Notes: generated by a model from the sequence alone, not told the origin. A DNA stretch of 41,448 nucleotides from Phlegmacium glaucopus (GCA_015039465.1 MU130372.1:537269-578716); one strand, 5' to 3'. Positions 1 to 12,259 are shown, counted from the first letter of the stretch. Numbers and translations are program-made.

Positions 1-2275
1 GAGAATAATCCTCTGCTGCTGATTCATCTGCAATTCCTGCTTAGTCGTGATCCTCCTGGACTTCCTAAGTTGTCATAAAGAGGGTGGGAAGGCTTCATGT
101 ACTGTGTGAATGATGGTTTTGGCAGTGAATGATAAGATAAGAGGTAGATAATCGAGGATAGGGGACTGAGTGAGATCCAGGAGCGAGGGATGGCAAGATA
201 GATAGCTGAGGGGAAGACTTGTGGGTCCATAGCCACAACAACAATGACAAAGCCTTTTACATAATGGGAGATGTAGTTGATGCGTCCATAAAGGGGCTGT
301 TCTTGAAATAATGGACCAAAGATATGATCAAACGCGAGCTGATGACCAATGCGAATAGTAGATTGATTGCTTTGTTGGATCACTAACCAAGGAACAAATG
401 GATGGTAGATGCTTAGGAGCATGTGGATAGTGAAAATGATGGAGAGCATAGTGTGAGACATTGAGAATACGATGAGCGATGAGGGTGATAACATTGGATG
501 AATGATTTGTTGACCAGGAATGCGATTCAGGGCTGCTTCCAAAATAGGTAAGTGAATTCAAAGTCCGCTTATTTTCATGATGGCAAATTTTAAGCTTTCT
601 TCTCATGCTACCAATCAGTATTGGTGCGCGATACCGGTCCTAAATTCTCCAAACTTTGAGTACTCGCATTTGTACTTGCTCTTGACACAGGGGAAACATG
701 CCCCATTACTCACCTCTTTCAGACACCAGCGCTCTGCCTTCGCACATCTTCTACAGGCAGGCTCATGGTACCCACCCACTCACATTGGAATCCTCCTTTT
801 GTAGCCCAAATTGGATCATGCTGGTTGCCGATCCTCAGCCTCAGAAAATGATGCAGACAAATGATGTTCATAATCTTCATCACCTTCATCTTCAATCATC
901 TGGAATGATCGCACAGGCTCAACCAGTGCTGGTGGAGGACAACATTTCAGTAGGTGTCATGTTGGCCATGTGTTGTATGAAAAAGCAATTGGGTGTCAGT
1001 CAAGGTGCAGCTTTCTATATATGTTGGAGAAGGCAAATCTTGATGAAGTTGAACTTTCATTTGATGTTCCCACGCCATATCATGGGCAATCATCAAAAAT
1101 CATTGAAACCATGTGATGTTTGGTTATATCACATGACATTTGGTCCTTATCAAATACCATCATGGAACAGATCTATCCTGCTGATGTTGCTCGCAATAGC
1201 ATTGAGGGACCACAGGGCCAACCTGTAAGCACTCGCCTCCATGGCGGTTACAGAGTCAGAGAATACAAAGGGAAGCAATATATTGTCCCGGTGATAGGGT
1301 GACTATGATATAAGTGTATAAATACACGAATATAAGTCTTGAATTGCGATTGGGCTTCCTAGGAAGTATAGCCATTCTGATTTATTTATTGATTCCCACA
1401 ATAATGATTTCACTTTCAGTTATGAATAACTTTGTATATTTGTCCAAATTTCAAAGACTAACTTCAATAACCAATAGTGTAACTAATACACTTAAAAATA
1501 ATTGCAACCAATGCAAAACCAATAGTGTAATACACTTAATAATAATATTCTTTCTTTTGATGTTGATTTGAAAGGCTTGTTACTTTATTTCTTAAACACC
1601 AACTGATATCGGTGGGGGTAAGAAAGCTACAATCCAATAATTTATTTACAAGTTGTTGTACTCTACTTATATAAAATAAAACAATAAACTCTTTTGTGTA
1701 ATTGTTTTGGGTTTGCTGTGACCCGTTATTGGTCCCTCTGCAACCCATTATTAGGGACATTCAAAGTCGAACACAGCTCACATTCACAGCTCACATCTCA
1801 CAGCAGCACGTGAGGATTTGTCATTGGTAACAAAATATCACACACCACGTCACCATCAAAATATTTTTTGAACTTGCTTACATGGTTGACACGAGGGCCA
1901 AGCAAATGAGATTAGATTGTAAAAATTGCCTCTTCAACTGTAGTTGAGGCAAAAATGTACTGATTCTGCATAATTCTGCCAAAATACAACTTATCTATCA
2001 GGATAAAAGGCTGAAATGGCACTTGATGGCTTTAGAATAGTTGGCAGTTATCAAACAATTATCTTATCAACAATGTTTGGAGCTCTCTGTGATGTCGGCA
2101 ACAGGTTTCTTTCAGCACAACAATATTATATAAGGTCACAGATGCGAATGCAAGCTGCATTCAACTTTGAACCTCCCTATTGTTCTTATTATTATTCCAG
2201 CTAATTATTTGTAACCGTTCTGCAAATATCCCTTCTGGGTTTGCATTCAGTAGCCTGGCTCTCTTTATTTACTCG
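1..2275. other. No supported gene; AT-rich, probably repeat-derived DNA
   Basis: I see no gene that I can support here. Open frames of up to 176 codons exist on both strands, but their composition is poor (runs of hydrophobic, His and Ser residues), they show no recognisable motif, and they overlap each other in antisense. One short stretch, about 1150-1302 on the plus strand, has a more protein-like composition and ends in a stop, so it may be the tail of a decayed exon. Positions 1310-1740 and 2200-2275 are AT-rich without a coding signal. The style matches the repeat-rich DNA that follows. Confidence 0.5.
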
Positions 2276-2281
2276 TGTATT

Positions 2282-2335
2282 CTTTTGTAACACTTGTGAC
2301 TTTTGTAACACTTGTGACTTTTGTAACTCTTGTGA
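2282..2335. repeat. Three tandem copies of an 18-bp unit
   Basis: The unit CTTTTGTAACACTTGTGA is repeated head to tail at 2282-2299, 2300-2317 and 2318-2335. The third copy differs by one base (ACT for CAC context). It is a small minisatellite in non-coding DNA. Confidence 0.9.
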
Positions 2336-2659
2336 CTATACTTTGGCTAAAGTACAAGTCTTCATCTTCCACCTTTAGACATAGGGGTTTAATGCATAGA
2401 TAATTTCCCCACTGTATTGTAGACTTAGTAATTATATAAATTGCAATATATTCCCTTATGGCTTGCATGGTATTTATGGTTTTAGCCAGGAACTTCTGAG
2501 TATTGGACAGTATGATAAATAGATGTATCCCCATCATAAATATCTCCAGCCCTATGTTATGAATTATTTCATTGCAAAATATATTTTAATCAACTGGTAT
2601 AGTCAATACCAATGATTCTTTACTGTATCAGCTTGCATCTTTGTTTAGTTTATAATTAA

Positions 2660-5250
2660 TTAATTAGGGAATTTCCGGAAAAATGTGCATATCCGTGCCT
2701 ATACACATTCACACTGTATCACCGGACTTCCTCGCTCCAAGCACAGAGCAGGCACTGGCAGCCATCAAAATGAAGGAGCAGATGGATTGTATTGACCCTA
2801 CATTTGAAGTCAGTTAATGCCTCAAAATATTTGTTCTTGCTAACATTTCTGTTTCTATTTTGAACAATCTACCTACTCACCAACTCAGACCCATTGCCGA
2901 TTAATTCACCTGCCCATGTACACACTGCCGCTCTGCCGTTTTGCCACTCACTTTAGCCACGCAACAATAATGGTCAGCCCTCCTCTACCATCACAGCTGG
3001 ATTGATCAGGACCCCACTTGACCCAGTGAGTAAAAACAATCTTCATTTCAGTTGCTCAAATTCATCTTCAAAATTGACAGAGTTTGACACATCATGAGGC
3101 TTTAATGATTCATGCAGAGATCAAAGCCCTTGTGCAACAGTTAGGTCTACGCTACAAGGATGCTGCTCACCATCTCTACATGGCCAGAGTTGAACAAGTC
3201 AAGTTGGCCGATTTGGCAGCCAAATCATTTGCCATGCTCAAACAAAAAATTGATGAGATGGTTTCTCATGAGCTTTGCCCAGTAATTGATGCCATTGACC
3301 ACTGGGATTTGGATAATTTTACTGTGAAGGATGGTTATTGGTCCAAGTAGTCATACATCAGGTGAAAAGCAGTTCCAGTACCAAATATATGGGTAGTAGG
3401 GAGTCAACAATATGACAATTTTGAAGCTGTATTCTCTGTTGGGTTATACAGCCCGACCCAGCTATATAGTAACATTCAGCCGATCACATTGCCCAGTTCG
3501 GCAGCCATGCTCGTATCTGATATGCCCAACTTGGCATTACAGATCAGTAGTCACAAGCCACTTCATCCTGCCGATGAGAACCACAGTTCATTGGCAACAA
3601 TAAGAAATCAGTACAGACTACCATGTATGCATTAATTGTTATTAGATATATGGGTAGTAGGGAGTCCAGGATATGAATATCTTGAAGAGAATGGGTGCTC
3701 TTTACATGTCCTTCATTTGGATGTATTCTCTGCCAGGTTATACAGCCCAAACTGGCTATATAGTACCTTTCAGCCAATCACATTGCCCGGTTTGGCAGCC
3801 ATGCTTGTATCTGATATGCCCAACTCGGCATTACAGATCAGTAATCACAAGCCGCTTCATCCTGCCGATGAGAACCACAGTTCATTGGCAACAATAAGAA
3901 ATCAGTACAGAGTACCATGTATGCATTAATTACTATAAGATATATTAGTAGGGAGTCCAGGATATGGAGATTTTGAAGAGAATGGGTGCTCTTTACATGT
4001 CAATCATTTGGCTGTATTCTCTGCCAGATTCAATGTCATGCCCGAACTGGCTACAGTACCGATCACCCGATCACCTTGCCATATCTTACTTAGCTGGCTC
4101 GGCAGTCAACCCACATTACATGTCATCCTTAGATGATTTGGTGTTATTCTCTGTGGTATTATGCCTAGACCTGCTGCAGAAGCTTTCAGCCGATCACCCT
4201 TGCCAAGTCTCAATTAGCCGGCTTGGCAGTGATGCTATTGATATGCTGCATTCTAAACCACATGTTCAGTCAAACCCACCCACCACCAGACTACAGTTTA
4301 CCCAGCCAAAATCATAGGGTGTTTGGTGGTGTTCACCCGAACCGAGCAACATGGCTACACTGTGTGCGTTTGGTAACTGTGTTACTCATTACACTGTAGC
4401 TTACCTATGTGGGTACGTTGCATTTTGACTACTGTCATTCAGTTTATCTACGCTTATAATTACTTATTTAACAGGCAATAGCTGCAATGCACACTTGGTG
4501 CACTGGAATCGAGACTGCTGCAAATAAGGCTCTTGAAGCAGAGTTCTCAGATGAGGAGCGATACCCAGACAAGCAGGCAATTGCTGACTATGTGGCGATG
4601 GTGGCTGATCCCTGTAGCCCTATCCTCCATTGGCGCATCTACAATCAAGGTGTAAGTTTGATTTTCCAGTCTCATCTGGCTTGAACGTTGATACCTTTTA
4701 CTATTTAGATCAAATCTGGCACCTACGAGGATCCAGTCCTCATTGCCACATTTGCCATTGGACACCTCATAGCTGTCCTTGGCGCCCACACTGTCGACTT
4801 GGATGATGATAATTATCCTTTTGTAGGAATGGTATTGTACATATTTTTGCCTTTCATAAACCTCTGTTTTATTTTCCTAGCATTGTTCTTACTCTTAAGA
4901 CTTGCTGCAGTTGGTGACTGTTCCTCTCCTACACTGTTTTTATTCACCTTTGTGTTTTCTTTAGCTTGAACGAGAGTACTTATTCCCTCTGAAAGACTGG
5001 CAAATGGGATCGAACCCAAGCTGCTACTTTGGACTTCTCTGATCAAACATTTGGTTCCCAAGCTTCATCATACCTTTAGGCAATGGTTGGCCTCAAGACC
5101 ACAAAATGGACTGTGATCCTTGTGGCTGCGGAGCTGTACCTTAACAAGGCCAGTGGTAAAAACAGTTCCACAGCATATAGTGGTGTTTCATCGGAAGGTG
5201 AGGTGTTTGATCCACATGAAAACATGGATGAGTCTGATGAGGAAGCTTGA
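2660..5250 (+). pseudogene. Decayed multi-exon gene of unknown function, split by a tandem array
   Basis: Two blocks of protein-like sequence lie on the plus strand. Block 1 (about 3072-3350) encodes a helical stretch beginning LTHHEALMIHAEIKAL and ending VKDGYWSK before a stop. Block 2 (about 4474-5250) reads through two plausible short introns (after 4650 and after about 4830) and continues with motifs such as KSGTYEDPVLIATF and TGKWDRTQAATLDF. It needs one frame change near 4985-5000 and passes a TAG near 5070, then ends in an acidic tail (ENMDESDEEA) at about 5248. Between the blocks lie the 3385-4240 tandem repeats. I do not recognise the family. Whether both blocks belong to one ancestral gene is an inference from shared strand and order. 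Confidence 0.4.
3385..4240. repeat. Tandem array of about 260-290 bp units
   Basis: Unit 1 (3385-3645) and unit 2 (3646-3939) are direct repeats that share long identical stretches, for example around GGGTAGTAGGGAGTC, CAGCCATGCT and CCTGCCGATGAGAACCACAG. Unit 2 carries an extra roughly 35-bp segment near 3680-3715. Unit 3 starts at 3940, matches unit 2 closely to about 4028 and then becomes degenerate. Further weak copies of the CTTTCAGCCGATCACC-like segment reach about 4240. Frames of 63-117 codons run inside the units only because the units are repeated, and no product is supported. Confidence 0.85.
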
Positions 5251-5319
5251 CAATGCTTGTATGGTCAACTCATCCTCCCCTATTGTGTTTAAACTGACTG
5301 TTGTCTTATAGGATGCAAT

Positions 5320-7737
5320 ACTTTTGAGTCTGTGAGGTGACAGAAGGTTGATGCAGCAGATATTCATGGTATTATACTAGATATTTTTGTACTGGCATGG
5401 CACCACACACTCGCAAGCATGCTTGTTTCTTTTAAACCTAGTTTTAATATATTCTGAAACAAAAAAAACACACTGGATTTGAGGCTACACAGCGTGTCAT
5501 TAATACATGGAAACATGAAGACTTTAATTCAGAATAGTTGTAGCTACCTTCACATGAGGTCCTTTGGGCTTCTTATCTGCCTTATGGTACATGGTAAGGT
5601 AACCAATGTCACTCAATGTCGGTCCACAGAAAATGCACTTTTCCTGATGTATTCAATATTTATTATTGTTCCTCCATTATTATTAGTCATGAGCCAAGTC
5701 CTTCTACTGTTGAGACTCAAGGATCCGTTGTTGAACCTGGAAGCGGGCAAACTGGATGCTCTGACCCAACAGGAGGAGTGTCTCAATCCCACCTCCCCAC
5801 CTGCCTTAGGAATCCTAAGCTTACCAGGACCATCAGCTTCTCTCCAGGAGAGACTGAGCACTTTAACCCAACAGGAGGAGTGCCTCAGTCTCCTGAATTT
5901 GGAGGGGATCCTGGTGCCTTGTCTTCAGGACATTCAAACAGACTCGCGGCCCAAGCCGCAACACTTGGATAACTAGAAATAACCATCTTTGAGGATGTAG
6001 TAAGCAGTAAATATGTGAACAGTACATGGTCTATGTTATTTTGAAGTCTTAACTTGCCTTTCACTGGACCATCAGTAGTCAAAAAACTTAGCCCAGCTGA
6101 CCTAAATGAGGAACAACTAATCCATAAATTTGTCCAGGGACTGTATTATTGTGTGCTACACCATGGGCAAGTACTTATATGCAAGTTTTCAAAGTTTGAC
6201 CCCCAAAAATCTTTTTTTTTAAGCCACCCCACCCCCTTGGGTCATACAATTGATGGAATGCAACTTCATGCTTAGCAAGGTATATGTAATCCTGGTGCCC
6301 CAGTCTTACACACATTGTTCCATGATCACATGATTGCAGTATGTACAGAGACTTTTCTTCCTTGTCTGTACCGTACACTACGCTATCTCATAATTAGTCT
6401 CATTCTGGACCAATACACTGTGGTCCTGTCAACTCATGTGACCACTCGTGAGCCCAACTGACGACGGGCTTTCAGTATAAGTATATTTCATTCCTAGCTC
6501 CCGATTTCTTCTTTATTCTTATTATCCTTACATATAGAATATATAAATGTAGATTACAATTGAAGATCTCCAAGCTCTCATGGAAGCTGGAGCTCTCTGA
6601 TGAGAACCATGTAGAAAAAGAGAGAAACAACTCCACGAAGACCTTGGTTTCTGATAGCATTATCCCTGTGTCATTGCTCAACCGTTCCGCAAACCTTTCA
6701 TACTTCTAGAGAATTCTCACATACCTAATAAACCCCAGGAGGCATTTCAGGTTCAACATTCAACCCCAACAATCAGGCTACTCTTCACATCATTGACATT
6801 AGTTGAACCTTTCCCAAACCGAGCTTTTTGACTGTATTCCAACTTGCAGGTGTGGGCCATTGCTCCGCATGGCATATACAAGTCCTTCTGTTGTTTATTG
6901 CTTGAACCATGAGGATACCATAGGTTTTCTGACATCTCAGAAGGTCCATAAGAGTACATTGTTCTTCTCTGTGAATGAGTGGGTACAACTTCATCATGGC
7001 ATATCATCATCATCAAAGACTCTTGTGTAATACCACCCTAATTCAAAATCATGGGTTGAAAAAGGCTTTTGCAGTGAATGTTGAGGCTTACCAATTCCAA
7101 AATGTTAGGTTCTTCTTAGCCCTCTGAATCTTAGAACATTGTCTTGTGCCATCTGAATAGATTCCTTCGTACACTGTTCAATACAGTTAATAGAAGTTAG
7201 GGAGCGCAGGAATATGGTACATACAATAATTCAGAGCGGAGAGGGCTGGCTTGTCAAGTTGCTTCAGAGATCTTCGCTTCCATGCATATTTCAGCTGCCA
7301 CCACGTGGCTCACAAACATTCTGTTAAACAAGTTAATAATATGATTTCAAAAGCATTGGTGAAGATCATACGTAGGGTTGAGCTTACACTACATTATTTG
7401 CAATGTCATTGGCGCATGTTTTGCTGGCCTTTCAAACATTTTACGGAACACAATGTGATGAAGTCGCAATACTAAAAATAGAAAAGATGAGTGGAAGTTA
7501 GCTTGTGGTAAAAATGTTAGCCTGCCTTGTAATCCATCACATAAACTTCTCCAAAAACAACAACAAGTACAGGTAGTTCACTAGCCGAAAGTGTAATTCG
7601 CATGAAGGGCATTTGTTTTTGTAGTGTACTAAAAAATATCAACAATATAAAGTTCAGAATGAGCAGATAACACAAAAGAGAGAAGGAAAAAAACTATCAA
7701 ATGCCTACCACTAATCGCTTGGATAACATCTTGTGAT
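5320..7737. other. No intact gene; scattered decayed fragments
   Basis: No gene is supported across this stretch. Positions 5616-5972 contain a plus-strand frame with two spaced copies of a DPTGGV/NPTGGV-type segment (DNA repeats near 5761-5795 and 5862-5896). That suggests a remnant of a low-complexity, Pro/Gly-rich protein. The rest (6080-7737) has only short overlapping frames on both strands, a CCACCCC-rich patch near 6220, and ordinary AT-rich sequence. The stretch ends at the 8-bp duplication CTTGTGAT (7730-7737) that flanks the first hAT-like element. Confidence 0.45.
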
Positions 7738-8844
7738 TAGGGATTGTCACAGGTTTTTCAACCCCTGCGGGTTGGCAAGTAGGGTACAGGCGAGTATGGG
7801 TACGGATTCCTGTACCCGCTGATAGGATCCATATAGCCTCTAGGTTTGTAAACAGGTTATTTTCGAGGTTTGACAACTTCGCAGACACTCGCGGATACCT
7901 CGCGGGTACCAGTTTCGTTCGCACCTTCATTCACGGTTCTCGCACATCCATCGCACCTCGCACAACATACTATAATCCTCGCATAACCTTCGCACATCAC
8001 TCCTACGACCTTCGTAACTATCCAACGCACCCTTGGTCCTCTTCGCACTTCATACTTCGACGTATCTTCAGCTTTCTCTAATCAATACTGGACTTAACCA
8101 TTTCTTTCTAGTGATGCCAAAGTTCGGTTCAGTTCGGTTCTTCAACTAATTTTGGAGAACCGAGAACTGAACCGAAAGGCTCCTGGCTGAACTGAACCAG
8201 AACCGAGAACCAGAACCGATAGAACCGGTTCTGTCAGTTCTATCGGTTCTGGTTCTCGGTTCGAACTGCTGAACCGATATTGATTTTCCTGTCTTTTTTT
8301 TTTTCTTTCATATTGGTAGTACAGCATTTATATTGTTGTTTTATTAATACTACACTAGTTGTATTTGAAAATGTACCCTGTCATCTTTGACTAGGGTCAA
8401 AACGGATGGGGTGAGTCTAAACATACCTCCCAGGAGTGGGTGGTGGGGATGTTCTTAGATGATGTGGGCAGTCTTGAAGGGTCGTTCATTGTCGTAATAG
8501 ATGGCAAGGGTGGTCTTGGGCGTCACATGTGTTGTAAGTCGATCATAGCTGTCTATGCGTTTACAGATGACGCAGCGCGTTTTCGAGATTTCGGTGGTCT
8601 GGGATCGGTAAATTTACCTACAGATTGTGTTAATGATTTTTAATAGAATGGTTACAAGTTAAACACACTTTTTTTTCGCATGTTTAGAGCTGGAGGCATT
8701 AGGCGAGCCCACTAAATCACGGCTATACATCAATACTCATCCGTAAAATAGAATAAAAAATCCTACCTATGAATTGCTTCTTTAAAAAAATGGCTAGACC
8801 CCAGAAGGGGTGGGTGAATCCACTAAAAGTAATCATATGGGTTA

Positions 8845-9174
8845 CTAGTCATCAAGAAATAATAGAGAAAACGAATTACCAATAAAGATTTTCTCGAAAA
8901 AATTTCCTGACTTTCCTTTCTGCATTTTTGCTTTGCTTGTCGCCCTCCGAACACGCTTACCAGCTACTATATTGGCCGATTTTTTGCCCTTGAGCCCGCG
9001 AGGTTTCGGTTCTGAGACCTCTGAGTCGGTCCCACTATTTCCGCTGTCAGAATCTTGATCCGTTGTCCTTGGGCGTGCGAGTGGTTGTTTGTCAGAAGGT
9101 GAGTTAAAAAATTCAATTTTGGACGCATCTTTCAGCGTCCCATCGAATTTGAGCGCAGGGTTGTCACAGTCCAT
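8845..9174 (-). CDS. Hypothetical acidic/basic low-complexity frame inside the hAT-like element
   Basis: An ATG-initiated 109-codon frame lies on the minus strand within the innermost hAT-like element. It has a Ser/Asp/Glu-rich middle (DQDSDSGNSGTDSEVSEPK) followed by a Lys/Arg-rich stretch (KGKKSANIVAGKRVRRATSK), like a disordered nuclear protein or the start of a longer exon-split gene. No domain is visible. The frame ends in a stop at 8845 without an obvious acceptor. It could be cargo, a remnant of the element's own gene, or chance. Confidence is low. Confidence 0.25.
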   Translation of the reverse strand: MDCDNPALKFDGTLKDASKIEFFNSPSDKQPLARPRTTDQDSDSGNSGTDSEVSEPKPRGLKGKKSANIVAGKRVRRATSKAKMQKGKSGNFFEKIFIGNSFSLLFLDD

Positions 9175-9179
9175 TATGA

Positions 9180-10500
9180 AGGGAAGGGGGATTTTTCAAT
9201 GTGTGTGGGGATGCGATAAAGTTGTAACGGTGGCCAACGGCGGATTAGCAAGATTCAACAAGCGCAGTTGCAAATATTTTCAATCTCCGACTCCATGTGG
9301 GACCAATGCTTCAAGGCCTCAAGCTGCCTCAAGGTAGCCTCAAGTCTTCTCTCCCACCTCCGGCTCTAGTCCAAGCGAGCGCACTAATGACTCGTCCACC
9401 TGTAAGTTATATCCATAAAATCGTGCCTTTCTATCTAACAAAATATTTATTTGCTGTAGGCGCCCGTCCTTTAACACCGCGAATATTCATCGTGCCGTGG
9501 ATTCGACGTTGTTTGAATCCGCTGAATAGAGGTGAGCTGATGTCGAAAAGAAAAGAAAAAGGGTCAATAACTCACCTTTCAGCTACTAGATCCGATGAAA
9601 CAACCGTGTCGTCATACCGGTCGTCATACCGTGTCGCCATCTGTGCTACCATATCAACAACACGATTAGGCCTCCTTCATCGCATCAGAAGCCGTCAAAA
9701 ACCAAACTCCTGCCCATTCTTGACCGGATGCTGCGAACAGCGAATGAGCGAATGACAACGACAACGAACGTAACGCCGACGATGACGACGAACGGACAAC
9801 AACGACGAACGATGACGCTGCTCTGATCTGGTTCAAACCTTCTTGGGAAGGTTCCAGTGATTGCCTGGAGGGAATGGAAGACGCTGAGTGGTCGTCTCGG
9901 CTGTACTTGCTTCGTAAGTGTTTCTACCCCACAAAACTTGTCCTAATTATTTCGTTATAGTACCATTCAGACTATTTCCTAAATACCACGCCCAAACGCC
10001 AATGCCAACACCTGAATGCCAGCATGAACACCCAGACACCAACATGATGCCCGAACGCTAGTTGCCTGGACTTGACCGTCGACCCCTCAATGATGCACAA
10101 ACGTCACAACACGAACGCCGGCACCCACCACCACCTCCTCTCGTCATTAGCTTACCTGTTGGGGTTAGTTAGTCACTCATTTATTTATTTTCTCAAAGTC
10201 GACAACGAATAAATAACAACAATGAACAGATGAACGACAACGAACAAATGAACAATGACCAACAAGTGAACGACGACACGCTGTATTAAAACTGTATTAA
10301 ATCGTTATACTTAATATTATGTGACTTCTCTGTTCTACAGCCGAGGCTGGCCCTTTACTATTGATTAATTCATAATATTGAGCCTACACACCGTAAAATC
10401 CCTTTCATGAGACTTTTCAAACCCCGACTCCCAAAACATCGGGCGCCTAACAACAATATTTTATAGATTATAAATTCATTTCTGTGCGGAAAAATTAGAA
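9180..10500. other. Element interior without a supported gene; ACGA-rich low complexity
   Basis: Inside the innermost hAT-like element this stretch has no gene I can support. Positions 9590-9830 and 10190-10270 are built of ACGA/AACGAC words (GACAACGAACG and variants), and 9990-10110 repeats GCCAACACC/CCCGAACGC-like words. A plus-strand frame at 9297-9755 passes through this low-complexity DNA and has no motif. Confidence 0.5.
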
Positions 10501-11535
10501 AAAAATATGTACAGAAAGTTCGGTTCGAACCGGTTCGAACCCGGTTCTCAAAATCTTGGAAATGTGAGAACCGAGAACCGGACCGACAGTCCGAGATCCC
10601 TGGACCGAACTGAACCGAACCTGAACCGACGGTTCGGTTCTTTCGGTTCTCGGTTCTTGCGTCGGTTCGGAACCGAACTTTGGCATCACTATTTCTTTCC
10701 TTCACAACCACATTCTTCACATTGCTTCTCTTTAATCTCGCGGTCTTTCACGGCTCGCATACACATCCCTTTCACTGGTTTGATCATGGTCCATGCTGTT
10801 TTCAACTTACTTTCTTTTAACTTTCTATATATATTATTATTTTATCATCTCCTTCGAAACAGGAGGTCATTCAACTGACCTCCTTACTCATCACTTCTAT
10901 TATTATTCTATCTCCTATTTCTTTGTTACCAAACTACTGGGCCCATGTGACTTCGCATTAGCTCAATTTTTACATTACTGTTTCGCATACCCGCACCTGG
11001 CTTAGCTTGTTGCCCTTGTATTAAGTACCTGTAGCAAGTAGGAGAAAAAGTGAACAGGAGACGGCCAGAGTTTTGATCCCATAAACTTTGCAGCAATGTT
11101 CTAAGTCAATAGTCTCATCCTTCAAGCTACTTCACAAACCGCGTTATCATTCGCGAACTTTGCTATCCTTGCAGTCTACTCTTCTTGCATATTTCAATAC
11201 CGCGGACTTCTCTTTAAATTCTATCGAGGAAATCTACATTAACCCCTCTGAACTATGTTACTACTTGCGGTCTGATCTCACTGCAGGTACATCACCGCCA
11301 CCTACAGAACGAGCCCAAGATCACTCAAAATGGATAAGAATTGAAGGAGATATGACCAAAATGATAGTAACTATCATTTAGCACATATCTCCCTTATTTC
11401 TGGGCCGTTTTGGGTGTTTTTGGGCTTGTTTTGATGGGTAAACCCGTGGGGTCAGCGGGTAAGGGTCCCTGCAAGTGGGGTACGGGTTGCTGTTGAGTTA
11501 CCTGGGGGTTACCCACGACAATCCCTACTTGTGAT

Positions 11536-12259
11536 CGTTTGAACATCCCATGTCAACTCCAGCTGCTGTAGGTACAACCATAATATCCAGATCCTCTAAT
11601 GTTCCAATTTCATTATACCGATGCAGTCTGAGCAACCTTGGCTAGTGTGTCGCCTTTAGATATTCTCTCTTGATGATCTCGACAACAGATATAAGCTGAG
11701 ATACTGTACTTGACAGTTCGACAATTGAAGGATGCTTTGTATACAGTGTATTATACAGACCAAACAATAAACAACACGTGATTTCTATCACGGGAGATGC
11801 CGGCTACTGAACCATTACATTTTGAACATAGTGTGTAAAGAACAATTCCCTAAAGGGGACTCGTAAACCCCTCAGGTCAAGGGCAACGAAATGCCGGACC
11901 GTGGGCTGGTAGGGGGGGGGGCCGGCCATGAGCTGGGATTTTTTTGGAACCCTCTAGAACGAGGCCTCAGAAAGCAGATTCGAGTGTGCTAGAGTCTGTC
12001 AGAGGGCACATTGTCTATGTCTAAAGGATTGTATCTATTAGAAAGAGCAATTACAATAAGAAAATGAATCTATTGCCAATTATCAACGGAATTGATAAGC
12101 AATTTGAAATAAGCGACCTCAACAGGCCACTGCACACTATACCATCCCGAATCTCCTTAGAGCATGGAACACTCACCACAGGCATGTCCGACAATGTATA
12201 CCTACTAGTTATGGCTGCACTGACACAATTTACAGGGAAACCCACCCCTGATCGGCCCA
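11536..12259. other. Spacer between the element stack and the transposase-like gene
   Basis: There is no supported gene. The stretch may hold the 5' end of the degraded transposase-like gene: a plus-strand frame at 12064-12240 runs up to a good acceptor-like TTTACAG near 12237. It also contains a G run at 11913-11921. I searched by eye for terminal inverted repeats matching the DNA just past 18541 and found none I trust. Confidence 0.4.

Larger units (their letters stand above)
8109..10691. mobile_element. hAT-like element with AGTTCGGTTC subterminal repeats, innermost layer
   Basis: The element opens TAGTGATGCCAAAGTTC at 8109 and closes with the exact inverse at 10691. The perfect 8-bp duplication TTTCTTTC lies at 8101-8108 and 10692-10699. 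Both ends carry many short GAACCGAAC/GTTCGGTTC repeats (8123-8275 and 10518-10680), the usual binding-site-like subterminal structure of hAT elements. The inverted copy of the surrounding LTR-like element at about 14205-14225 keeps a single uninterrupted GAAAGAAATGG, which is the empty site. At 2583 bp it is too short for a normal hAT transposase and none is recognisable. It carries only short frames of unknown meaning. Confidence 0.9.
7820..11294 (+). mobile_element. TG...CA LTR-like element (solo LTR?), copy A, interrupted
   Basis: Copy A starts TGATAGGATCC at 7820 and ends GGTACATCA at 11294. It is flanked on both sides by CCGC (7816-7819 and 11295-11298). Removing the inner hAT-like element (8109-10691) and one 8-bp duplication leaves about 884 bp, matching the 882-bp inverted copy at 13614-14495. 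TG...CA ends, a 4-bp duplication and no coding capacity fit a solo LTR left after recombination of a retrotransposon. A small terminal-inverted-repeat element (TGAT...ATCA) is the alternative. The sequence is rich in TTCGCA/TCGCG words at 7860-8050 and has an AT-rich TATATATATTATTA tract near 10827. Confidence 0.75.
7738..11527. mobile_element. hAT-like non-autonomous element, outermost layer of a nested stack
   Basis: The element begins TAGGGATTGTC at 7738 and ends with the inverse, GACAATCCCTA, at 11527. The 8 bp CTTGTGAT occurs directly before it (7730-7737) and directly after it (11528-11535), a perfect target-site duplication of the length made by hAT transposases. Subterminal DNA is rich in CGGGT/ACCCG motifs, as in many hAT elements. 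Its own sequence is only 7738-7815 plus 11299-11527; everything between is the LTR-like insertion and what that contains. No transposase frame is visible, so it must have been moved in trans. The hAT assignment is inferred from duplication length and terminal structure. Confidence 0.85.

Noticed and set aside
24..542. 172-codon minus-strand frame
   Set aside because: It has a poor protein-like composition (runs of Ile, Ser, His), no motif, and overlaps a 92-codon frame in the same strand region. I treat it as chance in low-complexity DNA.
698..1228. 176-codon plus-strand frame
   Set aside because: It is rich in His, Met and Trp in odd patterns, has no domain, and no intron or neighbour supports it.
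5479..5976. 165-codon plus-strand frame
   Set aside because: A different frame over the same bases (5616-5972) looks more protein-like, with repeated PTGGV segments. Neither is good enough to call a gene.
10507..10680. GGTTCGAAxxC motifs suggesting a tRNA T-arm
   Set aside because: They belong to the GAACCGAAC subterminal repeats of the hAT-like element. No cloverleaf or A-box arrangement surrounds them.
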